Shown here piece after piece: positions 1-7,398 of a DNA stretch of 35,723 nt (position 1 is its first letter; the number at the start of each line of letters is the position of its first letter). The notes under the pieces are model-generated. The model searched no databases. It saw only the letters and a program-made list of their open reading frames with translations, and was not told the DNA's origin. The stretch is taken from the NCBI GenBank assembly GCA_050117315.1, contig JASFMY010000062.1, positions 1 through 35,723 of the forward strand, given 5' to 3'. The DNA comes from JANQIV01 sp050117315. Lineage in GTDB: Bacteria > Bacteroidota > Ignavibacteria > Ignavibacteriales > Melioribacteraceae. Both the position numbers and the translations under genes were made by a program.

Positions 1-18
1 ATGACAACGTTGTGTGTT

Positions 19-124
19 TGTCATATCGACGAACGTTTTTTGTGAGGAGATATCTTAAATAGTTCCGAAAAAAGGATTTCTCACACTCGCACGAAAAAAC
101 ACTCTTGCTCGGTTCGGAATGTCA
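19..124. repeat. Inverted-repeat element, copy 1
   Basis: A roughly 106-base imperfect inverted repeat. The left arm begins TGTCATATCGACGAACG and runs to GTGAGGAGATATC. The right arm reads GATTTCTCACACTC and ends GGTTCGGAATGTCA. A second copy in the same orientation lies at 3887-3995, with matching arms and a dissimilar centre. The arms resemble the widespread class of small palindromic repeats with 'TTCGAACGAA...GAGAAATC' ends. No open frame is inside, so any movement would need a transposase supplied in trans; this last point is inference. Confidence 0.6.
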
Positions 125-182
125 ATTTTTTTATTTTGCAGAAACTCTATTTAGTTTTACTTCCGGCATAGTAACCATATAA

Positions 183-401
183 TATTATGAAAAAATTTAT
201 AGTACCGGAAATCCCCAAAAGGTATTAAAAAACCTGTTGTCTCAAAACGGAATTGAAGCTATAGATTGTATTAACGCATTTGATGGTAAGGGAGATGATT
301 CCCAAAAATATTATTTATTTGCCGACGGGATACATTTTTCCGAAGAAGGCCATAGGTTAACGGCGGAATTCATTAAGAAGAAATTGCAATTTCTGCCTTA
401 A
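183..401 (+). pseudogene. 3' remnant of an SGNH/GDSL-type hydrolase
   Basis: An open frame of about 72 codons, closed by TAA at 399-401, has no usable start. A stop at 180-182 lies just upstream. Its last third reads FADGIHFSEEGHRLTAEF. This is the pattern of the C-terminal block of SGNH hydrolases, where the Asp and His of the DxxH motif (here D-G-I-H) complete the catalytic triad. The N-terminal GDS block and the middle blocks are absent, and the DNA upstream does not encode them in any frame. I infer a gene truncated from its 5' side, with the inverted repeat at 19-124 close to the break. A short intact protein is unlikely. Confidence 0.55.
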
Positions 402-425
402 AAAGGTTTTATAATCTTCGAGTTT

Positions 426-495
426 GTCATTGCGAGTGAACGAAGCAATCTCCAAACCAACTTTTCAATTACTTATGAGATTGCTTCATCCCGAC
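426..495. repeat. Palindromic repeat with GAAGCAATCTC stem
   Basis: GAAGCAATCTC at 442-452 pairs perfectly with GAGATTGCTTC at 477-487 across a 24-base loop. The outer arms GTCATTGCGAGTGAAC (426-441) and ATCCCGAC (488-495) pair only partly. This form is a familiar intergenic palindrome in many Bacteroidota-type genomes. It encodes nothing. Confidence 0.6.
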
Positions 496-584
496 AAGTC
501 CATAGGCGTCAACTTAACTATGATGTAATGTTTTATAGCTCCGGGATTAAGAGTTTGTTGTATAACTAAAATAAATAATCATAG

Positions 585-623
585 CCACGACCCCCGCCGT
601 TGCGGGCAGGCTTCAGGTCGTGG
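585..623. repeat. Two-tier hairpin, CCACGACC/GGTCGTGG
   Basis: CCACGACC (585-592) pairs with GGTCGTGG (616-623). Inside it, CCCGC (593-597) pairs with GCGGG (602-606). It is REP-like in size and lies in non-coding DNA. It is the first of four hairpins packed into 200 bases. Confidence 0.55.
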
Positions 624-647
624 ACAATAAGTCTCAACAAAAACTTA

Positions 648-684
648 GGGCTTTTCCCACGTGGGGATCACTTTCGTGAAGCCC
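648..684. repeat. Branched palindrome, GGGCTT/AAGCCC
   Basis: GGGCTT (648-653) pairs with AAGCCC (679-684). The interior holds two further palindromes: CCCAC/GTGGG (656-665) and CAC-TTTC-GTG (669-678). A folded strand would therefore form a three-way junction. No coding potential was seen. Confidence 0.5.
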
Positions 685-701
685 AATTTTCTCTAATATC
701 T

Positions 702-735
702 GGGCTATCCGAAGGATCCCTTTCCGGGAAAGCCC
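702..735. repeat. Branched palindrome, GGGCT/AGCCC
   Basis: GGGCT (702-706) can pair with AGCCC (731-735). Inside are ATCC-GAA-GGAT (707-717) and TTTCC/GGAAA (721-731, with a one-base loop). The plan matches the neighbour at 648-684 (a GGGCT closing stem with two inner hairpins), although the inner sequences differ. Confidence 0.45.
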
Positions 736-758
736 TGGTCCTATTCGGTTTCTTATTT

Positions 759-780
759 CCAACGTGCTGAAAGCACGTGG
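759..780. repeat. Short hairpin ACGTGCT-GAA-AGCACGT
   Basis: ACGTGCT (62-68 of the 700 block) pairs with AGCACGT (72-78) around a GAA loop, flanked by CC and GG that extend the stem imperfectly. It is a compact REP-like palindrome and the last of the hairpin series before the NACHT gene. Confidence 0.5.
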
Positions 781-968
781 CTATTAGAAAACCTAATTGA
801 GTTACGCAACACACTCTTTAATTCCATTTTGACTCTGATACTGTCATTCCAAATCCCAATTTAGTCAACGTGAGAAATGACTCATTATGAAAGATTAAAC
901 TTATACACAAGCCAAATTGGTTTTGGGATTTTGTTTTTATTTAGAAATCACATCAATTGAGGGTTTTA
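781..968 (+). promoter_or_regulatory. Leader of the NACHT gene with its RBS
   Basis: No gene was found between the last hairpin and the NACHT start. GAGGG at 959-963 sits five bases before ATG 969 and is a good Shine-Dalgarno match; it is the reason ATG 969 is preferred over TTG 957. I could not pick a convincing promoter by eye in this AT-rich stretch. Confidence 0.5.
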
Positions 969-3809
969 ATGGACGCAATTTCTTCTGCAGCAGCAGGGGG
1001 TTTTCTTGCCGGGGTTGCAATTGAATTTATGAAAAGCATTGTTTCCGGTGTTGCCCCTTTACTAACAAAAAATACCGATGTTAAAATACTTGATTCGGTT
1101 TTCAAGGAATTCAAAGAAAGTTTTTTGAATGAAGAGATTGATGAAAAAATACTCCGCAAAATCTTTAAAGAATATTTTAAAGAGCAAAATGTAATTGACG
1201 AATTCAAAAAAATATTCCGCGGGAAGTCTGATGAAATTGATTTTGATATTTTGGAAAAATGTTTTTTTGAAAAGTGCGCTTCAAACGGGAAAGAAAAAAT
1301 ACCGGACTTTAATGTAATTGCCGGGATTGAAGAAATTATTTTCAACATTGAAAATCTTGCAGACGAAAATGAAGAATTTTACAAGCACTTTAATAAAGAA
1401 AATTTAGCAGCCGTAAAAGAAAGCCTTGAAAAAAGAGGCACAATAAAAAACCACTCCCTTGCAAAAAAAAGATACCTTGAACATTTAATAGAATACCACA
1501 ACAACCTGCGCTTTACGGGCATACCGGATTTAAAAGAAAAGCACGAAATTTCTCTCCCCTCCGTTTTCGTGATGCAGAGGGTTACCGAAGAAATTGAAGA
1601 ATTTGATGTTGTAACGGGGAAAAAATATATCAATGATGATGTTGGTTTTGGCGCAAGAGAAGACTACAAATTAGATGATCCCTCAAAGTATAGTTACACC
1701 GAGGAAAAAATTTACAAAGGCAAAAAAAGATCGGAGCCGGTAAAATTTGAAAAGACTTTTAACGACTCCGCCCAAAACAATCTTGTTGTCTTGGGCGATC
1801 CCGGAACCGGGAAGTCTTCCCTGCTAAAATTTCTGCTGCTTAAAAACGCTTCCGAAATTTTACACGGAAATAATTCAAAAGAGAAAAACCTATTCCCTAT
1901 TTTTATTGAGATAAGGAAATTTGAAAACGCATATAAAAGGAAAGAACCCGGGTACAAAATTTTAGATTACCTTTATGACTGCGTAAATGATACCTACCAG
2001 ATTTCCCTTCCGCGCGGATTTTTTGAAAAATACCTCCAGGGCGGCGATGCTTTAATTTTATTTGACGGGCTTGATGAAGTCGCGGCTGAAAACAGGCGCG
2101 CCGAGATCCGGGATAAAATTGTTATGTTCAGCAAGTCGGTGAGCCGGAAAAATTCCGTGATAATTACTTCGCGTATTCCCGGTTACAACAAAACAAGCTT
2201 TTCAACGGAGAATTACCGGCATTTTTACCTTGAGTACTTTAATGAAGATGAAATAAAAGAGTTTGTAAGCAAGTGGTACAAAACAAGAGAAAAATTAGAA
2301 ACAGAAGCAGAGCGCAAAACAGAAGATTTACTGAAAACAATAAAAGACAGGCCGCAAATAAAAGAGCTTGCCAAGAACCCGCTGCTGCTTACAATTATTG
2401 GAATTATACACAGGTACGAGGCACAATTACCGCAGGACAGGCTTACTCTTTACGATAAAGCAACCGAAGCCTTATTGCAGACATGGGACAATATAAAAGA
2501 AATAATCGACCAAAAATTCCGGCTTGATGAAAAGCGAAGGTTTCTTGAAAAGCTTGCTATACATTTACAGTCACTTGAAAAAGGTGACGAGTCGACAGTT
2601 GTAATTGACAAACACGATTTGTACAAAATACTTTTACCGGAATTTGAAAAATTATTTAACTGTGATAAACGCAAAGCACGGGCAGAAGTTGACAACTTTT
2701 TAAATGTAATTAGAACAAGAGCCGGACTGCTGAATGAGATAGGGCAGTACCAGTGGGGATTTGTGCACAAAACTTTCCAGGAATACTTTGCTGCAAAATA
2801 CATTGCTAATGAAGCTATACTAAATTTTGATCCCGATATTGTTACAAAATATATTGATGAATATTTATCCAATCCCTTTTGGCAGGAAACTTTATTACTT
2901 ACCTTACGTGCAATACCAAGTAAACAATCATTAAAAATCTTAGAAATGATTTGTAATAAAGATAAAACGGATGAGTACAAATATTTGTACCATAACCATT
3001 ACTTTGTAATAAAATTTATAGCAGAACAAGGGACATGGTTGAATAATAGAAATTTTACAAAAAGTATAATTAAAGATTTTCTTAGGTGGTCTATAAAAAA
3101 TAGGGATTTATGCTTCGATTGGAATGTAGTTGTCTGGGAGAGATTTTTAGGTGTAGTGAAATTATTCACAGACAAAACTTCAATAAACACTCTAAATACC
3201 GAATTACTTACAATAGCAGAAGATAAGAATCAAGAAACTGATCTGCGCCGTGACTGTGCCTTAGCTATTGGGAACTTAGGTTATAAAGATGAGGCTGTAA
3301 TCAATAGGTTACTTACAATAGCAGAAGATAAGAATCAAGAAACTGATCTGCGCCGTTACTGTGCCTTAGCTATTGGGAACTTAGGTTATAAAGATGAGGC
3401 TGTAAATATTTTACTTACAATAGCAGAAGATAAGAATCAAGAAACTGATCTGCGCCGTTACTGTGCCGAAGCTATTGGGAAGTTAGGTTATAAAGATGAG
3501 GCTGTTAATATCTTACTTACAATTGCTGAAGATAAGAATCAAGTTGCTTATCTGCGCCGTTACTGTGCCGAAGCTATTGGGAAGTTAGGTTATAAAGATG
3601 AGGCTGTTAATATCTTACTTACAATTGCTGAAGATAAGAATCAAGAAACTTATCTGCGCCGTTACTGTGCCGAAGCTATTGGGAACTTAGGTTGTAAAGA
3701 TAAGGCTGTTGAAATATTATTCGAATTGTATTTAAGCTTTGGTGACAAGACAGTTTATGAAGCTAAATGGATTTATGACTCTCTCTGGGAATTAACTGCG
3801 GTTGGGTGA
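969..3809 (+). CDS. Bacterial NLR-like protein: NACHT NTPase with C-terminal HEAT-type repeats
   Basis: A 946-residue protein. Residues 1-130 are mostly helical and charged after an apolar start (residues 8-30), with no recognisable enzyme motif. Residues 140-270 form the usual linker before a NACHT module. Walker A GDPGTGKS lies at 276-283 and Walker B LILFDGLDE at 362-370. A sensor-like ITSRIPGY segment follows, then the winged-helix signature around LAKNPLLLTIIG. Residues 746-916 are five 34-35-residue HEAT-type repeats, then a weaker sixth. Bacterial NACHT proteins of this plan (bNACHT/Avs-like STAND NTPases) are established anti-phage sensors: the repeats sense, the NTPase oligomerises and the N-terminus acts. 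Defence is inferred here from architecture alone. It is a single-gene unit flanked by repeats. TTG 957 in frame is a less likely start. Confidence 0.88.
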   Translation: MDAISSAAAGGFLAGVAIEFMKSIVSGVAPLLTKNTDVKILDSVFKEFKESFLNEEIDEKILRKIFKEYFKEQNVIDEFKKIFRGKSDEIDFDILEKCFFEKCASNGKEKIPDFNVIAGIEEIIFNIENLADENEEFYKHFNKENLAAVKESLEKRGTIKNHSLAKKRYLEHLIEYHNNLRFTGIPDLKEKHEISLPSVFVMQRVTEEIEEFDVVTGKKYINDDVGFGAREDYKLDDPSKYSYTEEKIYKGKKRSEPVKFEKTFNDSAQNNLVVLGDPGTGKSSLLKFLLLKNASEILHGNNSKEKNLFPIFIEIRKFENAYKRKEPGYKILDYLYDCVNDTYQISLPRGFFEKYLQGGDALILFDGLDEVAAENRRAEIRDKIVMFSKSVSRKNSVIITSRIPGYNKTSFSTENYRHFYLEYFNEDEIKEFVSKWYKTREKLETEAERKTEDLLKTIKDRPQIKELAKNPLLLTIIGIIHRYEAQLPQDRLTLYDKATEALLQTWDNIKEIIDQKFRLDEKRRFLEKLAIHLQSLEKGDESTVVIDKHDLYKILLPEFEKLFNCDKRKARAEVDNFLNVIRTRAGLLNEIGQYQWGFVHKTFQEYFAAKYIANEAILNFDPDIVTKYIDEYLSNPFWQETLLLTLRAIPSKQSLKILEMICNKDKTDEYKYLYHNHYFVIKFIAEQGTWLNNRNFTKSIIKDFLRWSIKNRDLCFDWNVVVWERFLGVVKLFTDKTSINTLNTELLTIAEDKNQETDLRRDCALAIGNLGYKDEAVINRLLTIAEDKNQETDLRRYCALAIGNLGYKDEAVNILLTIAEDKNQETDLRRYCAEAIGKLGYKDEAVNILLTIAEDKNQVAYLRRYCAEAIGKLGYKDEAVNILLTIAEDKNQETYLRRYCAEAIGNLGCKDKAVEILFELYLSFGDKTVYEAKWIYDSLWELTAVG
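3204..3716 (+). repeat. Five near-identical tandem units encoding HEAT-type repeats
   Basis: Units start at 3204, 3309, 3411, 3513 and 3615. The first is 105 bases and the other four are 102 bases. Each encodes LLTIAEDKNQ, a variable triplet (ETD, VAY or ETY), LRR, then a YCAEAIGNLGYKDEAV-like stretch. Units 1-3 share the codons of 'acaatagcagaagat', while units 4-5 share 'acaattgctgaagat', so there are two sub-families. Differences concentrate at a few positions (D/Y, L/E, N/K). Confidence 0.9.
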
Positions 3810-3886
3810 GCTGGTTTGCATGTTGAAAGTTGCAGGTTACACGTTATAAAGTTAAAATCTCCTCTCCGCCCTTAATGTTCTATAAT

Positions 3887-3995
3887 GTCATATCGAACGA
3901 ACCGTTTTTTGGTGAGGAGATATCTTTCTTAAACATTGCTGGCCACTATTAATTTTAAGATTTCTCACACTCACTTTTGTTCGGTTCGAAATGTC
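3887..3995. repeat. Inverted-repeat element, copy 2
   Basis: The left arm GTCATATCGAACGAACCG continues to GTGAGGAGATATC. The right arm TTTCTCACACTCAC ends GTTCGGTTCGAAATGTC. The arms pair imperfectly and match copy 1 at 19-124 in the same orientation. It lies between the convergent ends of the NACHT gene and the glycosidase-like gene, so its hairpin could also end transcription from both sides; that role is inference. Confidence 0.6.
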
Positions 3996-4016
3996 TATTA
4001 TTAATTTACAGCAAAA

Positions 4017-5723
4017 TCACAATTTTAAAATCTCTTCCTTCCTCGAAGCAAGCCGGTTTATTTTTAGCTGTTCAAATTCTTCTAAGTTTTTGGGGAGGGA
4101 TAAAATATTTTTACCAAAGCCGATGTTTTCTTTTTTTATAACTTTTTCTTCGTTTTTATTCATGCCTATCAATTCAATTTCTTCGGCAATGTTTGAAAAA
4201 ATTAAAAGGCTTAGCTTCCCGGTTTTTTCTTTTAATAAAACAGGGTTTGCTGAGGGATAAATTTCTGCGGTAATATTTTTTATCTGCGGTACTTCGTATT
4301 CAACATAGTTTGAAGGCTCATTGCTTTCGTTCCATAGACGGTCAACTGCGGTTAATGCAAAATAGTATTTTAAATGCCGCGGTTTTTCTATTACCAAAAT
4401 TACGGAAGTTTTATCCGCTTCAATTATTTCAAAAAAGCTGTCCGAAGAAGGGAATTCGTCTTCTGCTAACAACCTGTAAAGTGCGTAATAACCAACCCCG
4501 TTCTGCTTTGCAGCCGGCGGTTTTTCCCAGCTTAATTTTAATTTAGGGACTTCGTCTTTAATTATTTCCAAAGCCAAATTTCTCGGTGAGTTTGGTTTTA
4601 TTGTGTCAATCCACGGCATTGCGGAAGGAAGCGCTCTTTCCGCAAATGAAGCAAAATAATAATCGTCGATATTGCTATATCTAAAAATTGCAATCCCGGA
4701 TGCATTTATTTCCCTTGAGTAATTAATCATTTTTTCAATTTCAATTTTTACTTCAGGCTTGTAAGCTCCTATTCCCAGGATTATATTTTTGTTAAACGAG
4801 TTTTCACTCCACTCTTTAGCCAAAACATCAAACTTCGGGTTGTTGTTAAAGGGCCAATAAATTTGGGGCACGGCGTAATCAATCCATTCCTGCTCAAGCC
4901 AGTAACGGGTATCCTGGTAAATGTCGTTATAACCTTCCAATCCGTAAGCTCCTTTCCGGTTTTTGTAGATCCCAATGGGAGCAGCCCCAACTTTAATTAA
5001 CGGATTAATTTCTTTAACCGAATTCGAAATTTGTTCAACGAGATAACTGATATTTTCCCTTCGCCATTCATCTTTCCTTTTCTGAGAACCATATATTTCA
5101 TAAGAATCATTATCATTAAAATTTTTTCCCGGATAACGGATGTAATCCAGATGAATACCGTCAACTTTGTAAGACAATGCAATTTCTTTTACAATTGCTA
5201 ATAAATAATTTCTTGCTTCCGGGTAACCCGGATCAAGCCAATAAGAAAGCGAGCCATTTTCGTTATAAGTTTTTACTAAGTCCGGAATTACTTTGCAGGC
5301 ATGATCATTATGATTTAAAATATGTGTTTCTTTCCCGGAAAAACATCTAACGACATTTATCCATGCGTGTAATTCAAGGCCTCTTTTGTGTGCTTCTTTT
5401 ATTGCAAATTTCAGCGGATCGTAAGCAGGCTTTTTGCCTACTTCCCCAGTAAAGTAAGGCGAGAACGGTTCTATTGCAGAATTATACATAACCGTGCCGT
5501 TACTGCGTACCTGGAAGTAAACCGTGTTTAGTTTTTTCTTTTTAATGTTGTCAAGTATACGGATTAATGAAGTCTTTTGTTCTTCTTCGTTTAGGGTTCG
5601 GGGGGGCCAATCGAGCCTGAAATTTGTTGCAACCCAAACCGCCCTTGTCTCCCTTTTTGTTTGTGAGAACACTAATTGAGAAATAATGATTAAAACGACA
5701 GTTGCAGTTCTTAAAGCCGTCAT
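4017..5723 (-). CDS. Secreted family-10-like glycosidase (GHL10/YngK type) with fibronectin III domain
   Basis: A 568-residue protein with a signal peptide (residues 1-21, ending VFSQ). Residues 25-370 match the GHL10 (DUF187) glycosyl hydrolase-like family: RAVWVATNF near the N-terminus, NTVYFQVRSNG around 66-75, ELHAWINV around 117-124 and the strong DGIHLDYIRYP at 188-198, with acidic residues in a TIM-barrel setting. Residues 376-478 look like a fibronectin type III domain (PNSPRNLAL to the YFALTAVD region). A short tail of beta character follows. The substrate is unknown; relatives are thought to act on envelope or extracellular polysaccharide. The start is one base after the aroB stop, so it is probably co-transcribed with aroK-aroB. 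It converges with the NACHT gene. Confidence 0.85.
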   Translation of the reverse strand: MTALRTATVVLIIISQLVFSQTKRETRAVWVATNFRLDWPPRTLNEEEQKTSLIRILDNIKKKKLNTVYFQVRSNGTVMYNSAIEPFSPYFTGEVGKKPAYDPLKFAIKEAHKRGLELHAWINVVRCFSGKETHILNHNDHACKVIPDLVKTYNENGSLSYWLDPGYPEARNYLLAIVKEIALSYKVDGIHLDYIRYPGKNFNDNDSYEIYGSQKRKDEWRRENISYLVEQISNSVKEINPLIKVGAAPIGIYKNRKGAYGLEGYNDIYQDTRYWLEQEWIDYAVPQIYWPFNNNPKFDVLAKEWSENSFNKNIILGIGAYKPEVKIEIEKMINYSREINASGIAIFRYSNIDDYYFASFAERALPSAMPWIDTIKPNSPRNLALEIIKDEVPKLKLSWEKPPAAKQNGVGYYALYRLLAEDEFPSSDSFFEIIEADKTSVILVIEKPRHLKYYFALTAVDRLWNESNEPSNYVEYEVPQIKNITAEIYPSANPVLLKEKTGKLSLLIFSNIAEEIELIGMNKNEEKVIKKENIGFGKNILSLPKNLEEFEQLKINRLASRKEEILKL

Positions 5724-5724
5724 A

Positions 5725-6816
5725 TCAGCAGAAAGTTTTTAACCCGTTATGAATTGCATTAATAATTTCTTTTTTGTCTGCTTCAATATCTATTAAAATT
5801 TCTCCTACTCTTTTCATCAGCACAAATTTAATTTTGCCGTCCCTGTTCTTTTTATCCTTCAGCATAATTTTATACATGTTTGCTGCATCATATTTTTTGA
5901 TTTTAATTTTACCGGCAAATTTGTTTATCAGCAAGGAATATCTGTTAAATCTTTCCCGCGTTAATAAGGATAATTGCAGCGACAAATTCAGCATGCAGTT
6001 TAACCCGGCTATTACTGCCTGCCCGTGTTTTATTTTATGCTTTTGATCTACTTCAATTGTGTGGGCAAATGTATGCCCCAAGTTTAAAAGCTTTCTTAAC
6101 CCGCTTTCTTTTTCATCCTTGGAAACAACATCGCTTTTATACTGCACGGATTCTGTAATAAATCTTAATAGGTTTGTTTCTTTTAATGAAAAATCTTCTT
6201 TAATGTTTTTCAAAACATAGGTGTAAAATTTTTCTTCGGTAAGAAAAGCATATTTTACAATTTCGCCCAACCCGCAAATAATTTCATCCTGCGGAAGGGT
6301 GTACAAAAATTTTGTATCAATAAGAACCAGCTTTGGCTGATGGAATGCGCCGATAATATTTTTTGTGCCTAAAAAGTTAATGCCGGTTTTTCCTCCGACG
6401 GAACTGTCAACTGCAGCGAGAAGGGTTGTAGGAATATTTATATATTGAATTCCCCTTGTAAAAGTTGCGGCGGCAAATCCTGCTACGTCTCCTATTATTC
6501 CGCCCCCTATTGAAACCAGTAGCGTGTCGCGCCCGTAACCGTTTTTTAGAAGCGCCGAATGAATTTTTTCAATTGACGGGTAAGCCTTGGTAGACTCGTT
6601 AAGCCGCAATATCATTTCCCGGGACTTAATATTTTTTCTTCCCAATAATTTGTTTATGACGCCGGGATGGTTTTTGTTTACATTGGCATCAATTACAAAA
6701 AAAACGTTTTTGTAAAAATTCTTGTTTTCTATTTCTTTAAATAAATTTTTTGCGGCATTTTTCCCCACAACAACGTCGTAGGAATTTTGATCAAGGTTTA
6801 CGCTAATTCTGTTCAT
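5725..6816 (-). CDS. aroB: 3-dehydroquinate synthase
   Basis: This enzyme converts DAHP to 3-dehydroquinate in the shikimate pathway in the cytoplasm, using NAD and a divalent metal. Visible are the glycine-rich GGGIIGDVAGFAA segment, PTTLLAAVDSSVGGKTG, the metal-site region GLGEIVKYA and LNLGHTFAHTIE. About 363 residues is normal for the family. I place the start at ATG 6816; TTG 6828 in the same frame would add four residues. The gene overlaps the end of aroK by 14 bases, which suggests translational coupling. Its end lies one base from the start of the glycosidase-like gene. Confidence 0.96.
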   Translation of the reverse strand: MNRISVNLDQNSYDVVVGKNAAKNLFKEIENKNFYKNVFFVIDANVNKNHPGVINKLLGRKNIKSREMILRLNESTKAYPSIEKIHSALLKNGYGRDTLLVSIGGGIIGDVAGFAAATFTRGIQYINIPTTLLAAVDSSVGGKTGINFLGTKNIIGAFHQPKLVLIDTKFLYTLPQDEIICGLGEIVKYAFLTEEKFYTYVLKNIKEDFSLKETNLLRFITESVQYKSDVVSKDEKESGLRKLLNLGHTFAHTIEVDQKHKIKHGQAVIAGLNCMLNLSLQLSLLTRERFNRYSLLINKFAGKIKIKKYDAANMYKIMLKDKKNRDGKIKFVLMKRVGEILIDIEADKKEIINAIHNGLKTFC

Positions 6817-7351
6817 CAATAAATTCAACTATTTTTTTGGAAATTTTTTCAACAACTACTGCAACGGGGACTTCGTCGGCATGTATAGTAAGGTCTGCCC
6901 GGTTATAATACTTTTCTCTTACGTTTATCATGCCCTGAATTTTATTTATAAATTCTTCTTTAGGTGAATTGTTCATCACAAATTCTTTAACCAGAGGCCT
7001 GTCTGTTTTATTTTTCAGCCTGTTATATAATTCTTCAGCAGAGTATTTCAAATATATTAATTTGCCTTGAGATTTCACAAACTCAAGATTTTTTTTATTA
7101 GCTATCGTGCCTCCGCCCAGGGCAATTATCAACTTTTCTCCTTTTGAACATTCAACAAGGAATTTCGATTCAATGCGCCGGAATTCCGCTTCACCGTATT
7201 CGGAGAATATTTGATTGATTTTTTTTTCCGTTTTTATTTCAATTACTCGATCGAGATCGATAAAATTCCATCCCAGAACATTGGCAAGAATAGGCCCAAC
7301 GGTACTTTTACCGCTTGCCATGAAACCTGTTAAATAAATTCTTGATGTCAT
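6803..7351 (-). CDS. aroK: Shikimate kinase
   Basis: This enzyme phosphorylates shikimate at O-3 using ATP, in the cytoplasm. It is a 182-residue P-loop kinase with Walker A GFMASGKST at residues 9-17, the shikimate-binding DLD (in FIDLDRVIE), FRRIESKFL, the GGG segment ALGGGT and the lid arginine in DRPLV. The length is typical for a single-domain AroK. It is first in the aroK-aroB pair and overlaps aroB. Chorismate from this pathway is the substrate of the menaquinone operon elsewhere in the window. Confidence 0.96.
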   Translation of the reverse strand: MTSRIYLTGFMASGKSTVGPILANVLGWNFIDLDRVIEIKTEKKINQIFSEYGEAEFRRIESKFLVECSKGEKLIIALGGGTIANKKNLEFVKSQGKLIYLKYSAEELYNRLKNKTDRPLVKEFVMNNSPKEEFINKIQGMINVREKYYNRADLTIHADEVPVAVVVEKISKKIVEFIDEQN

Positions 7352-7398
7352 AATTCAATATAGAAATTATTTTGTTAATTACATTCTATGATATGATT

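Noticed and set aside
841..885. TGTCATTCC with a later GTGAGAAATGACTC as a further inverted-repeat copy
   Set aside because: The fragments share words with the 19-124 element but the arms do not pair, so a third copy is not supported.
957..968. TTG 957 as the start of the NACHT protein
   Set aside because: ATG 969 has GAGGG at five bases' distance; from TTG the Shine-Dalgarno sequence would lie inside the coding region.
2450..2980. 176-codon open frame antisense to the NACHT gene
   Set aside because: It mirrors a well-supported protein, has Ser/Leu-rich antisense composition and no domain character.
3204..3716. Regular 102-base tandem repeats that could be mistaken for a CRISPR array or minisatellite
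   Set aside because: The units are in frame within the NACHT protein and encode HEAT-type repeats; there are no spacers.
3991..4546. Plus-strand open frames at the right end of repeat copy 2
   Set aside because: They are antisense to the glycosidase-like gene and have no domain or ribosome binding site.
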